Positions 32,901 through 43,503 of a DNA stretch of 64,000 nucleotides are shown one piece after another (the first letter of the stretch is position 1; the number at the start of each line of letters is the position of its first letter). The position numbers were made by a program, and so were the translations under genes. The notes beneath the pieces were generated by a model that was not told where the DNA came from, searched no databases, and was given only the letters and a program-made list of their open reading frames with translations. This DNA comes from Artemisia argyi (taxonomy: Eukaryota > Streptophyta > Magnoliopsida > Asterales > Asteraceae): contig CM060708.1 of assembly GCA_030686995.1 (NCBI GenBank), positions 105,625,350 through 105,689,349 on the forward strand, given 5' to 3'.

Positions 32901-34437
32901 TGACTAAGGTTAGGAAATAACCGTCCTATGATCCGCTAGAGCCAGAGGGATCTACCCAAGGACATCACCAATAGTTAGAACTAGAAGTCCTTAGGTATGA
33001 TACGAAAAAAGGAGTAAAGAATGAAAAGGAGAAAGAAGGGGTTGAAGAATGAAAAAGAAAAGTAAAGAAAAGGGTGAAAAGAAATAGCCCTCCATATGTT
33101 CAACCTTAGGGCAGACACCGGGTTCAATTCATATGCTACTGGATGTTGCAAAGACAACACCGGTATTGAAGATAAAGTCGTCATGGACCCAGTGACGCAA
33201 TGCACTAAACCTTCTTAACCACTCAAGTTCTCTTAAAAGAGCTTGTTTCATTCTCACGGGGAACCAGTGTAATCTATCGACTTATGTCTTAGAGATAGTT
33301 GATATTGAAGCAGGAGACCCCTCCCTAGTCTCCGTATAGGAAACCTAAGTGAGCACTTATCGAGTCTAGAGCCATGAGATACATCAAAGATCTCTTAGGA
33401 ACACTTAGTATTTTCTACAACTGGTGTTCTGCATCAATGGGCACCAGCTGTAAATTATCGAGTCCTTCGCAGATCTTAGCAATCTGCCTAGAACGTTTAT
33501 GAGAGAATTGCATAAGTATTTCTCAATGATTGAACGGAAACTCCTGTCAGGGTCATCATCTAACAGCCTTGACAGGTCACTTCGGTAACTCCTCGTGAGT
33601 TACGCTTAGTGTTTGCGGTGGTTTCTAACGGTCTACAGTCGTGGAGTGATCCCCAGCGACTCACCCAGTCATTGAGCTACCTAGTAGGTCTCGTAAGCTC
33701 CTTCGGGAGTATCTGATATGGGAACGGCCTTGATAAGGGTTAGAAGGAGTCTTCACACTATGCTGTTGACGATCTCTAATTCCTTATCTGTAAGTACCGG
33801 ATGTTTTATTGCTAACTGTTTACATGCAGGGACACATCATCTCCATGGAGACGGATTCCACATGCTCATACATGCATCTTGAAGTCATCAAAAGCTCCCT
33901 CAAAGATCTGTGCAACACAAAGTTCAAAGAAAGATTCTACGCCATAAAGAAGAATCTACAAAGTATAAAGACTAAAGATCTTAAGTCTAAGAAAGGGAAC
34001 TACGTGCATGTATAAGTCAAAATTCAAAGATGTATGAGCATGTTGGAATGGCGGACAACCACCACAGACACGGAAGTGACGATCGGCAGACAACTTCATA
34101 AGATGATCACTACCACATCTATTACGAACAATGAACAATGAAGCAAAAGAACACCCACTCTCTTTTGAAGACGTCTTAAGTTATACGAGTCAAAAGTCAA
34201 AGACAAAGAAGAAGACGTCAAGCAACCGTGATGACCGACCCTTAGGGGGAGATTGTTGGGAACGTACTTTTATATTTATTCAAGTCTCGATCATTACATG
34301 TTGTAATAAGATGATCACAACTACATCAACCAAGAACAAAGAACGATGAATGCTTTAGAAGACGTCTAAAGCATTGAAAGTCAAAGATTAAGACGAAGAC
34401 GTCAAGCAACCTTGATGACCGACCCTTAGGGGGAGAT
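29971..34437 (+). other. E3 3' noncoding region with multiple polypurine tracts
   Basis: No gene is supported over 4.4 kb. GAGGGGGAG-type tracts occur at 30184, 30351, 31656, 31979, 32218, 32344, 32773 (GAAGGGGGAG), 34242 and 34426; the last adjoins the 3' LTR. A ~120-bp imperfect direct repeat (about 32478-32585 and 32632-32700) shares GGGTAATAAC and GTAAGCGTGTCTCGAA. A near-pure purine run covers 33003-33088. An A run of 24-26 bases is at 30062-30086. Confidence 0.75.
34072..34437 (+). repeat. E3: tandem duplication of the PPT plus LTR start
   Basis: GACCGACCCTTAGGGGGAGAT followed by TGTTGGGAACGTA occurs at about 34233-34266 and again at 34417-34450. The first copy carries only about 60 bp of LTR-like sequence (34254-34312), with several differences from the true LTR. 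The preceding GAAGACGTC...CAAGCAACC block is also repeated, with a period of about 184-208 bases. Confidence 0.8.
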
Positions 34438-34765
34438 TGTTGGGAACGTAGTTTTACTACTTATCAAGTCTCGGTCATTTACTTGTAATAGGTTGCTAAG
34501 GCTTGTATGTTTATTTAATCTTAAGGCTTATGTAGCAAGCCCATGGGCCTTAAGCCCATTTCATTTTCAAGATAGGGAGGAAGGGAGTGTTGCCCTAGTC
34601 CTCACCTATAAATACTATGTAACCTCTCCTTTGAGAGGGGTTGGTTCTCTTGGTAATTTCATTTTCTTTCATTCCATTCTTAAGAGTTCCTTCCACTCTC
34701 TCTCTCTCTACTCTCTTTCTCTCTCTAGATCTAAGTGATTATGTTATTAAAATCGTGACCTAACA
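34438..34765 (+). repeat. E3 3' LTR, 328 bp
   Basis: It appears identical to 24275-24602 and is followed by the ACCCC target duplication. A TTAGGGGGAGAT polypurine tract adjoins its start. Confidence 0.95.
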
Positions 34766-34770
34766 ACCCC

Positions 34771-35587
34771 CATATGTACGTTAATCTTAAAAGTGCTCCA
34801 AGTGTTTTGATTTTCTTAATTCGAGTCATTAGTTTAGTTAAATGTAAAGTATGTAAAGATTCAAGTGTAAGGGGAACGTTCATTCCCTATGATGTATTAT
34901 TTTGGATGGTAGGGTAAGAGTGTATGCAAAAATAAATAAATAAATAAATAAATCAAAAAAAAAAATTCGAAAAATCAAAAAAAAAAAAAAAAAAAAAAAT
35001 CAAAAAAAAAAAAAAGGAAAAAAGAAAAGAGAAAAAACATACGGACTACCATCCCTTTTTATTCTATGTTCATTTTATTTTTTGTTATTTTTCATTTATT
35101 AGCTTAAGTCGAATCTAGTCTTGGCTTAGCAACGCCATATTGTACATGTAATTAACCAAGATTGTTAACTCGCCACCAGTAAAACTTCCTTTATCCAACA
35201 AAACCGTGTATTTCATATCCCTACACCTAACGTTACAACCCTTTAAAAGACCTCTTTGATAGTTTATCCTAGGTGCTTACGCCATGTGGTGGAGGTTTGA
35301 TCCTTTCCCAAGCCTATGGTAATCTATTTTGCTATGATAGGTAGTGAGAGATATCTTCCGTTTCCATATTGTAATTTACACTTTATTACACCCGAGAGAT
35401 GTGAGTATCTAAACACTATTTGTGAGGTGCTAGTGTATGGCCTCCGTGCTTGTCTATTGGTCTTTAGTGGAACGATTATTTGTTGTAATTACTTTTATGT
35501 TAGTGTTAAATGACCCCTAACTTGTCTTTTGAGTAGAATAAAAGCGCATTTGCTTGAGGACAAGCAAATCTCAAGTGTAAGGGTATA
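34771..35587 (+). other. E4 internal region right of E3
   Basis: This continues E4 and is colinear with E5 14474-15300 in reverse. It contains an A-rich tract (34926-35030) with (AAAT)n, and the frame 35316-35513 discussed under E5. CAAGTGTAAGGGTATA, just before the LTR, is the plus-strand priming region. Confidence 0.75.
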
Positions 35588-36970
35588 TGATGAGGCGAAA
35601 AATGATCCGTTTTTAGGGGATCATTTAAGCCTGAATCCGAATTTATTTGATCAAATATTGCCCTAAATCGTTCCTTTTGTGATTTTAGGTACTTTGGGAG
35701 AGAAATCTGGAAAAGGAAGCAATTCGGACGTTTTTGGAGCATAAAAGTGAAGAAAACGCCAAAGTCTTAATTTTCCATGCTGGGAACAGTAGGTGACGGC
35801 GTCAAGAGCAAATTTTATGAATTTCCATGACGATCCAGAGCAGATTTGACGGCGTCACGTAGGAAGGGTGTCAAGAGTAAAAGAGTCATGACGGCCTGGA
35901 ATTGTATAAGTCTTGACGGCGTCAGAAGTAGATCTAGGCAGTCCGAGAAGAGTTTTGGCGGCGAGGTGACGGCGTCACAATGTTTGTCTTGACCTATTTT
36001 TCTATATATAGTTTTCTAATTTTCACACATAAAAGAGAGAAGTTTTGGAGAAACCCTAAGTACGATTTTGGTGTAACTTTACAGGTTTTTAAAGGGTTCC
36101 AACCCCTTGATACCTTGCATGTTTAATCAAGATAAGTGTTCCTTTAATTCAATCAATATGTCTATGTGTTGGTTGTCTATATCTTGTTCTTGTCGCAATT
36201 CCATTATGCTAGGCTAGATCTATCTTGTGTTTGCTTAGATCTAATGAAACCTAGATGTTAATTATGTGTTGATTACTTGTTTATTCTTGTTTTGGATGAA
36301 TGATTTATATGTTAGGCCTAAGAAAACTGGCAGATCTCCACTTGGTAACATGCTTGAACGTCTTAGGAAACATGAACCGAGGCGCACTAGGTCTTTATTG
36401 GTTGTATTTAATGCATGAGCCACTGTTTACAATCCCTATAGTTGTGCTGGGCATGGTGTAGGAGGAGATAAGAGCTCATAGAATTGGGGAGTTATGTGTG
36501 TCACCCCATGAATGGTATTAAGGAATACGATCCGTCATCCATGCAATTATAACAAGTAATTAACGTGTAAAAGATGTCTAGGGAGTAATGAAATCTAAGT
36601 AAACACATTTTCTCCAATTAATGCTCACAACCTTAGTATAAATTAGTTTATTTTCATTTCTAGTATTTTATTTTGATTGCATCTTAGTATTGGGTTAGTT
36701 GATTAGCAACTAATTCCGCCCAAATCTTTCAAACCCCGAGATTTTAATTGCTTTCATAAAAATATAAAAATACAAAAATAATCATCCCTCACCCTTAGAA
36801 CTAGTATTTAGGCTTTCTAATCCTAGCGACACTATTCCTAAGCTGAACGATCAATCCCCCGGTACTTGTCACTATACTATACTACAACGATCAGGTACAC
36901 TGCCTGGTGGGGGTTGTAAGCTTCTCGAGATCCCTCGAGAGGTAAAGCCTGTTGCGATTCCCACGCATCA
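35588..36970 (+). repeat. E4 3' LTR, 1383 bp
   Basis: This is the partner of 20134-21526, with few substitutions and a 10-bp deletion at about 35991 that removes the fifth TGACG palindrome between short GAC repeats. The TATA box is at 36003-36010. The CTACT target duplication follows. Confidence 0.93.
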
Positions 36971-37021
36971 CTACTCATACTCCTAAATTCTAACCGCTCT
37001 CAATGATGTGAGGAGGGGGGG

Positions 37022-37029
37022 TATATATA
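37022..37029 (-). promoter_or_regulatory. E7 LTR A TATA box
   Basis: TATATATA is present in both LTR copies (62351-62358 in copy B) next to CTGCTGAGAGGAGGG. It is the strongest TATA-like core on the element strand. Confidence 0.55.
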
Positions 37030-37445
37030 GCTGCTGAGAGGAGGGCTAGGTCTTCAGAAAGCCTCTGGAGTGTGCTTCTTCACAATTAATCTTGTCCATC
37101 AATCTTCACGCGTTTTCTTTTTGGCCTTAGGATCATGTGTGAGTGAGTTGTGAATCCTGCCTGTGTGTACTCATTGGTCCACCTGTACTGACATTCCCTA
37201 ACCCTTCTAGAACATCAAATGATTGAGTAATTATATTTGTACGAGGTAAATTTGAAAGAGGGGTAATTAGAGTTTTTAAAACGGGGTAAAAATAAAATTG
37301 GGGAGGCGGGAATGTAATTGGGGGTGTTTTTATTATTTGGGTTGACCGGGTCTTGTGTTGGGGATTTGACCTGGGTTAAAGGATAAAACGGGTTGTGGGG
37401 TTTTGGTGGATTTGGGCTTTTATATTTTGGTCTAGGGTGTAAGAG

Positions 37446-40400
37446 TGATGTGTGCTTATTCACACATTCTTTTTAGCCTTAAATCAGACCAAATACACCA
37501 AATACTAACCAAATATGCCAAGAGAATGTATGTTTTTGTATTTGTGTGTGTACAGGTACGGATATGTGAAAAATAGACAAAAACAAATCCAAAACCGACA
37601 AAAACGAGCACGAGAATGGAAAAAGGTCAAAAGCCGGAGCCGGGGAAGCAAAATGATCAAAGAAAGCTCAAAATATCATAAGAAGTCCTCAGAGATTCAT
37701 AAAGTTTCAAGTTTAGTCCCAGATCAAAGTTTGAAGAATATGGCAACTTCAGTCCTTGCATTTTTAGGAAATTACAAAAATGGTCCCTTGAGTAATTTTT
37801 GAAGAAATGTCAAAAGAAGTCCTCCATTATTCAAGAATAATCGAGAAATACCCTTGAGGAAACTTTGGATAATTTACAGAATTAGTCCTTGGAAATTGTA
37901 GCATTACAAAATTGGTCCTTGCCTTACAAATAATACTACAACGGAGCCAAAACACCATTAGCCCAAGTAATTCCCAAATCCCAAAAGTAATCTAAGGCCC
38001 AACACCCCCTAACTACTATACCCGGCCTGGTAAAACTTACCTGGTCAAACCACCCAACAAATAAAAACCCCAAATCAAAACTACCCACCCCCAATTTAAT
38101 ATTTACCCAGAAGATGAACCCTAGGTCACTATTCACAGTGAGTAAGGGTACGGAGGTCTAATTGCACATGTTTCTAGAAGACCCTGACATTGCAAGCCTG
38201 CCATGTCAGCGATCCATGTGGTTTTGAGTACCAAATGATTGGGAATAGATGATCTAATGGCTGAGAGATAAGGATTGGGGACCAAGGTTGATCTGAGGGC
38301 CTATATTTACTCAAAGAAACACAAGTGAGGCATGGATCAGTGATGTGGATGACCTAGAAGTTTCACCCAGCCTCAAGCTTCGAGTATAAATACCATCTTC
38401 ATTCACAGTTGTAATGAGTAGTTTTGTGGTAGGTTTTTAATATAGTTTGTGTTTTATTTTATGTTTCCCTTATTTTAATTTCAATTCAGCTTTTGTACTC
38501 AACTTCTTAAAATTAATATAATTTAATTTTTTTTAGCTTATTGTCTTTATTTTTAAGTTTAAATTGTTTATTGTTACTGTCTAATTATTTAATTTAGTAA
38601 TTTTTAGTTTACTTAAATATTCCATTTATGTTTCTGTTTCATTTATATTGAGAAAAAAACAAAAAATATAAAAAATCAGAAAAAATACAAAAATAGTTTC
38701 AATTCTAAATTCAAGCTTCAAGAAGGTTATTTCCTGTTTAATATAAGCTCATATAAGCTTCCTGATAGCTTTGTGTAAGTTTATTCAATCATTTGTTTTA
38801 AATCTCAAAAAGGTCAAACAAAGTCAACACATCAGCTTATTCAATAAGCTAGCTTATTTAAGGAGTAAAGGCAGCCAAAAGGTTTCCATTGGCCTGTCAT
38901 AAAGACAGACAAGCTTAGTGAATCCCCCTCTGTTCAACTGAGGGGGAATTTGTTTTGTAAGTTCCAATTTAAATTTCTTTTTGTTTTGCATATTCATAAT
39001 ATAGTAGTGTAGATCTTATAGTAGTTGCTTGTTTCTGTTTATTGGATCATAATTTAGTTTATTATAATTTAGTTCATCATTGTTAATTATAGTTTGAGGT
39101 TATTTGAGTGGTTTTCTATTTCACCATCTGTCTTAACTATTGGATCTGTATTACTGTTTTGATTTGTGCTTGATACTGTGTTTCTGTGTTGATTTGGTAT
39201 AATTGGATCATAATTAGTACTAAGGTTTAGGTTTGGATTGATTTGGATTAAATTTGAATGGGATATAGTGAGACAGTCAACATAAATGGGTGTTTGGATA
39301 AATCCGGTTTGCTGTTATAATTACTGTTTCAGAGGTTGAGTTTGGTTTAGTTAAGTCACTTAGATTGCATTAGGTATAACCAAGTATAATTTCAGTTAGT
39401 TACTACATAAAAGTCAATATTAGCCTTCAATTGGTCATATAAGTTAGTAGTTTAGGATTATTAGTTGCATTATTTCAATAAGTAATTGCATTAGTTATAG
39501 TTTTAGCTTAATCTACTTATTAACTAGCTTAATATAACATTTTCAGTAAGATTAGAGCATTACAAATTCATATTAGTCAAAGTTCTTTCATAATCAAAAA
39601 GTCAAAAACATTTTTTTACATCAGTCTTTAGCCAAAACTTTGAGAAGCTTTCTAAGGTTCATTTGTAGTTGGAGATACTTGTGTTTTGCTGATTAAAGAA
39701 GCTTAGTAGCTTGTGAAACAACATCAAAAAGAAAATTGAGGTTTGAAATTTGTTTGCTTATTGAAAAATAGGTTGGAAGTTGTCTGTTTGGCTTAGAGGT
39801 TCCCCTGCTCATCAGGTTTTAGTCAGATTTCTAGGATGCTTTTAGGTTAGTTGATTGGTTTGGAAATTGGAGCTCTTGGTCCATTGGTAATCTCAGTAAG
39901 TTAGAGGGTTGTTTGCTCCCATAAGCTCACCATTAATAGCTTATTAGAACTGCTTATTAGCCTTATCAGTTTAGGAGATTGAACCAAGAGTCTACCTAAA
40001 GTTTTAGGGTTTCAATTTTGAGTTGTTGTTCATTAGCTGAGATTTATTGTTTATTTGAGCTTCATTGTGTCTATAGTTTCTATTTCCATTGATCTTTTGT
40101 CCATTGCTTAATCTGTTTGTGCGCTACTTATTCCACTATTGCTTATTTGACCTGATTTGGTCCATATCCATGCTTCTGAGATCTATTTAGTGTTATATCA
40201 GCTTATTTGAGACCAAAAATCACTTGGTCAAAGTTTCATTCAATTTGGTCAAAGTTTGCTTATCAATAAGCACTTCATATTAAGTTGTTACAAAACACTA
40301 AGCAGTTCCAGTGCTTCTTTTCAACTTTTTAAAATTTTCTCAGTCTTAGAATATTATTTTAGAATTTTCCTGAATTTTTCATCCTTTTCTGAGTTCATTT

Positions 40401-41203
40401 GCTATTTTTCTTATTTAATTTTAGTTTTTAATCAATTTTTAATACTTTTAAATTACCAAAAATTCAAAAAAAAAAATCAGAAAAAGCCTAAAAAAATCCA
40501 AAAATATTTTAGAAATTAATTTTCAGTTATTTTAGATTTTTAGAAATTAATTTTGCAATTTTCCCATTTAATCTCAATTTTATTTGCATTTTTATTACTT
40601 TTTAATTAATTTTAATAGTTTTAAATTCCTAAAAATCACACAAAAAGCCAAAAAAAATTAGTTTTCAGTTTTAAAATTACTTTTTAGTTATTTTATAATT
40701 TTCAAAATTTATTTTGCATTTTTCAATCACTCAATTTGCATTTTCTTTTAATTTTTAATTAGTTTAATTAGATTTTAATTCATAAAAATTAAATAAAAAG
40801 TCAAAATTTTTTTTTTTTCTTTTTCTCAAAATTTTCTTTTAACATTTTTAATTTAGGAGAATTATTTTCAAGTCCGTAGGATTATTGTAGCTTAAATTTC
40901 ACGTTTTATTTCGCGTGGTTACGTTTATTTCGCGTTTAAGTTTACGGTTTTTAATTCTACGTTACGTTTTAAGTTTGATTACTTGAATTACGTGCTTAAT
41001 TGGTTAATTGTGCTTAATTTTCATATTCCTTAGTGTGATCTCATTAATATCACTTTTCCCACTTTCATGACACGTTTCACAAACCGGGAATTCAAAATTC
41101 CATTCACCCTTCACACGGACTACGACCTCGGGTTATCCGTATTTCTTTGCGGATTTCTTGAGTAATACTATACTATTATATATACTTTGATTGAAACACA
41201 TCA
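37446..41203 (+). repeat. E6: solo LTR of the E7 family, 3758 bp, inside the E7 LTR
   Basis: The LTR runs from TGATGTGTGCTT to GAAACACATCA, with target duplication AAGAG (37441-37445 and 41204-41208). Copy B reads straight across this point near 62770. Much of 38600-41170 is the reverse complement of 9340-11650, so it is an LTR of the same family in opposite orientation. There is no PBS or internal sequence at its ends, hence a solo LTR. Its promoter-side part (about 37900-38440) differs from copies A and B, with TATAAATA at 38385-38392, so it is a different subfamily. Confidence 0.88.
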
Positions 41204-41752
41204 AAGAGTTACTGGATTGAATTTTATTTTATAGATTTAGTGTTAAGATTTTAGGATTATTTTTGATTCTAAGTTAAGAGACCAAATGTAACAAATCCGA
41301 AATTTGAGGACTGATATTGACAATCATCCAAAATGTAATCTAAGGGTCTTTGTTGCCAATTTCTGAATCATGGATGAGCTAGTTGACTTTTCTTGAATTA
41401 TTTCCTCAAAGGACCATATTTGACAAACTTTAAAAGTTGAGGGACCACTTTTGTCATTTTCTTCATACTTTGACCAGGGATCTTTCTTTTAAATTTATGA
41501 ATCTCTGAGGACTTCTTATGTTATTTTGAGATTTATTTGATCATTAGGCTTCCCCTGCTCTGGCTTTTGACCTTTTTCCGTCCTCGTGCTCGTTTTTGTC
41601 GGTTTTAGCTTTGTTTTTGTTCATTTTTCACATATCCGTACCTGCACATACACAAATACAAAAACACACATTCTCTTGGCATATTTGGTTAGTATTTGGT
41701 GTAATTGGTCTGATTTAAGGCCTAAAAAGAATGAGTGAATAAGTACACATCA

Positions 41753-43503
41753 AAATCCCCCAGACTAAGGTATTGCCGTGTCCTCACGCAATGTCATCAC
41801 CTCACGCTTAAGAGATAAATAATTTCAAAACCTCTCTTTACTGACGTTGTAAAGTAGTAATGATGTTCAAAAGAGATATTAAAATCATTTATTCAAAAAA
41901 ATGCTCCGTTTTCCGATTTTTATGAATAACAGCTACTACTACTACTCTTTTTGTACTTTTTCATTTTTATATGTCACGGTTTGCTTGACTTTCATTATCA
42001 ATTCATATCTTTTGATAATTTTCAGGGTTTACGAGTAGAAACACCTCTCACAGAGAAGAGACCATACGGATAAAAATCGTAATCCTTGATTTTTCACAAG
42101 CCCTCAAACTAAGCGTAAAATCGAAATAATTGTTTATCCACAAGTTAGATGCTAACACTACCCACAAAAGTTATTTGTGTAATTACCTCTTGTTCCCAAG
42201 TCCTAAGTTTTGTATCTCAAGATTTTAATTTGTTGAGAAATGAATTTCTTCATATTTTCTCGTTTTGATAGTTATTAGTCCGATAAGAGCATAAAATTTG
42301 AACGCTAAGTAGTTTCCAAACTTTCCCTCGAAAACCCCTGCATACAGAAATCGGGTCCACATGAAGGTCTCTGATTTAACACGATTTGTGGGCGGCCCCC
42401 TTTTTATTTACAGCCAAAACATCCCATGTTTGATACCCGAGACGGAAGCTTTTTATTAGGGAAACCCCCGGAGTCGAAGCTTGGCATTTTTGCATAATTA
42501 TAAGCACTTTAATAATATTTGGTTATTAGTCCTTTATTTCAATTACAACAACGGTTTTTGAGCCGCCAAGATGTAAGAGCTTTATTTTGACCTTGGATTT
42601 ATAGCCGCTGCTTTTTATAACTTTGGATTCCTCTGCCTTTTTATTGGCTTTGGATAATTATTATTGATATTCATAATCATATGCCAAACCCCAAGTCCTA
42701 CAGCCTTTACTAAGATCACAACATCGGCTGCGAACCGGCAAGATGCAATAGTCTATTTCACCGTAACACTGGCAGTACCCCTATGTGTACCAAACCCCCA
42801 TATGCAGAGATTTTGTTGGGAATGAGAAAAAACTAAGTATTGCCCAAATCCCATACACTTAATTAATCCTAGAGATCTATTTTTATTTGTGTGCAATCTT
42901 GTGGGAACAAGGAGGCCACAAGTACCTTTAGTGGGCTCTAAAGAGATCCAAATACTCCACGTTTAGCACGAAACTTCTAAATAAACTTTATCATTCCTCG
43001 ATCTCCTCAAATTTAAAATCCCAAGTAATGAGATCCGCGGATGCTTAGCCGATAATTTTTTGATTATATTGGTTAAGGGAGACGAGCTAGGGCTCAACAC
43101 GCTCGGTCAGGTCGGAACATTTATTTCTACTCTAACCGGTAGAAAAGTCGAAACACGGTGTCAAAACTTATTATTATACCATATATCATCATTTGTTTGG
43201 AATAAAGATGTGACAAAAATTAAAAATTTTGGCGGAAAAACGGAGTTGCGTAAGTTAACAGCTCAGACAAAGGTGTTAGGTCAAATCGAATCGAAGATTC
43301 ACCCCCCCCCCCCCCCCCCGACTAAAGTGAAACATTGTCCTCAATAAGATTTTGGATATGTTGAATTTCCGAAAGAGCAGCGAAGAATGAGATTCGAGTG
43401 GAGAGAACGACAAAACACGAGCACAAGAGTCTTCAAACTTTGGGGGAATTCCTGGACATAAACAAACAACCACGAAAACACGAGCTTGGAAAGGGTCGCC
43501 CCC
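41753..43503 (-). other. E7 3' internal region, noncoding
   Basis: It begins with the PPT-like AAATCCCCCAG (reverse strand). Positions 41753-42509 match 63288-64000 except for a ~55-bp segment near 42245 that is missing from the second copy. An 18-bp C run lies at 43302-43319 and (CTA)n at 41934-41947. I see no gene. Confidence 0.75.

Larger units (their letters stand above)
24275..34765 (+). mobile_element. E3: recently inserted gag-only Ty1/copia element (Sirevirus-like traits)
   Basis: It has two 328-bp LTRs (24275-24602 and 34438-34765) that look identical by eye and a perfect ACCCC duplication (24270-24274 and 34766-34770), for 10.49 kb in total. In order it holds a PBS-like sequence, a repeat-rich leader, a 1145-codon gag-like ORF, a short relic of the linker after integrase, and a 4.4-kb 3' region with many GAGGGGGAG tracts. 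Protease, integrase core, RT and RNase H are absent, so it must move in trans. A long gag and multiple polypurine tracts are described for Sireviruses, but the short LTR is atypical, so the lineage is tentative. Confidence 0.93.
20134..36970 (+). mobile_element. E4: Tat/Athila-like non-autonomous LTR element, carrying E3
   Basis: The LTRs are 20134-21526 (1393 bp) and 35588-36970 (1383 bp), and the target duplication is CTACT (20129-20133 and 36971-36975). The PBS is at 21533-21552 and the pre-LTR sequence AAGTGTAAGGGTATA ends at 35587. Without E3 it is about 6.3 kb. It encodes one short frameshifted retropepsin-like ORF. The empty site is visible at about 62305 in the other E7 LTR. The LTRs differ at few positions, so it is younger than E5 and E7 but older than E3, which sits inside it. 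Confidence 0.93.
8747..41752 (-). repeat. E7 left LTR (copy A), broken by four insertions
   Basis: Host pieces are 8747-8832, 9253-11656, about 19866-20133, 36971-37445 and about 41209-41752. Together they align with the intact copy at 59558-63287. At each break the intact copy shows the uninterrupted sequence: near 62030 for E5, 62305 for E4 and 62770 for E6. A PPT-like AAATCCCCCAG (read on the - strand) follows at 41753. The outer end near 8747 is placed by comparison with 59558 and is uncertain by a few bases. Confidence 0.85.
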
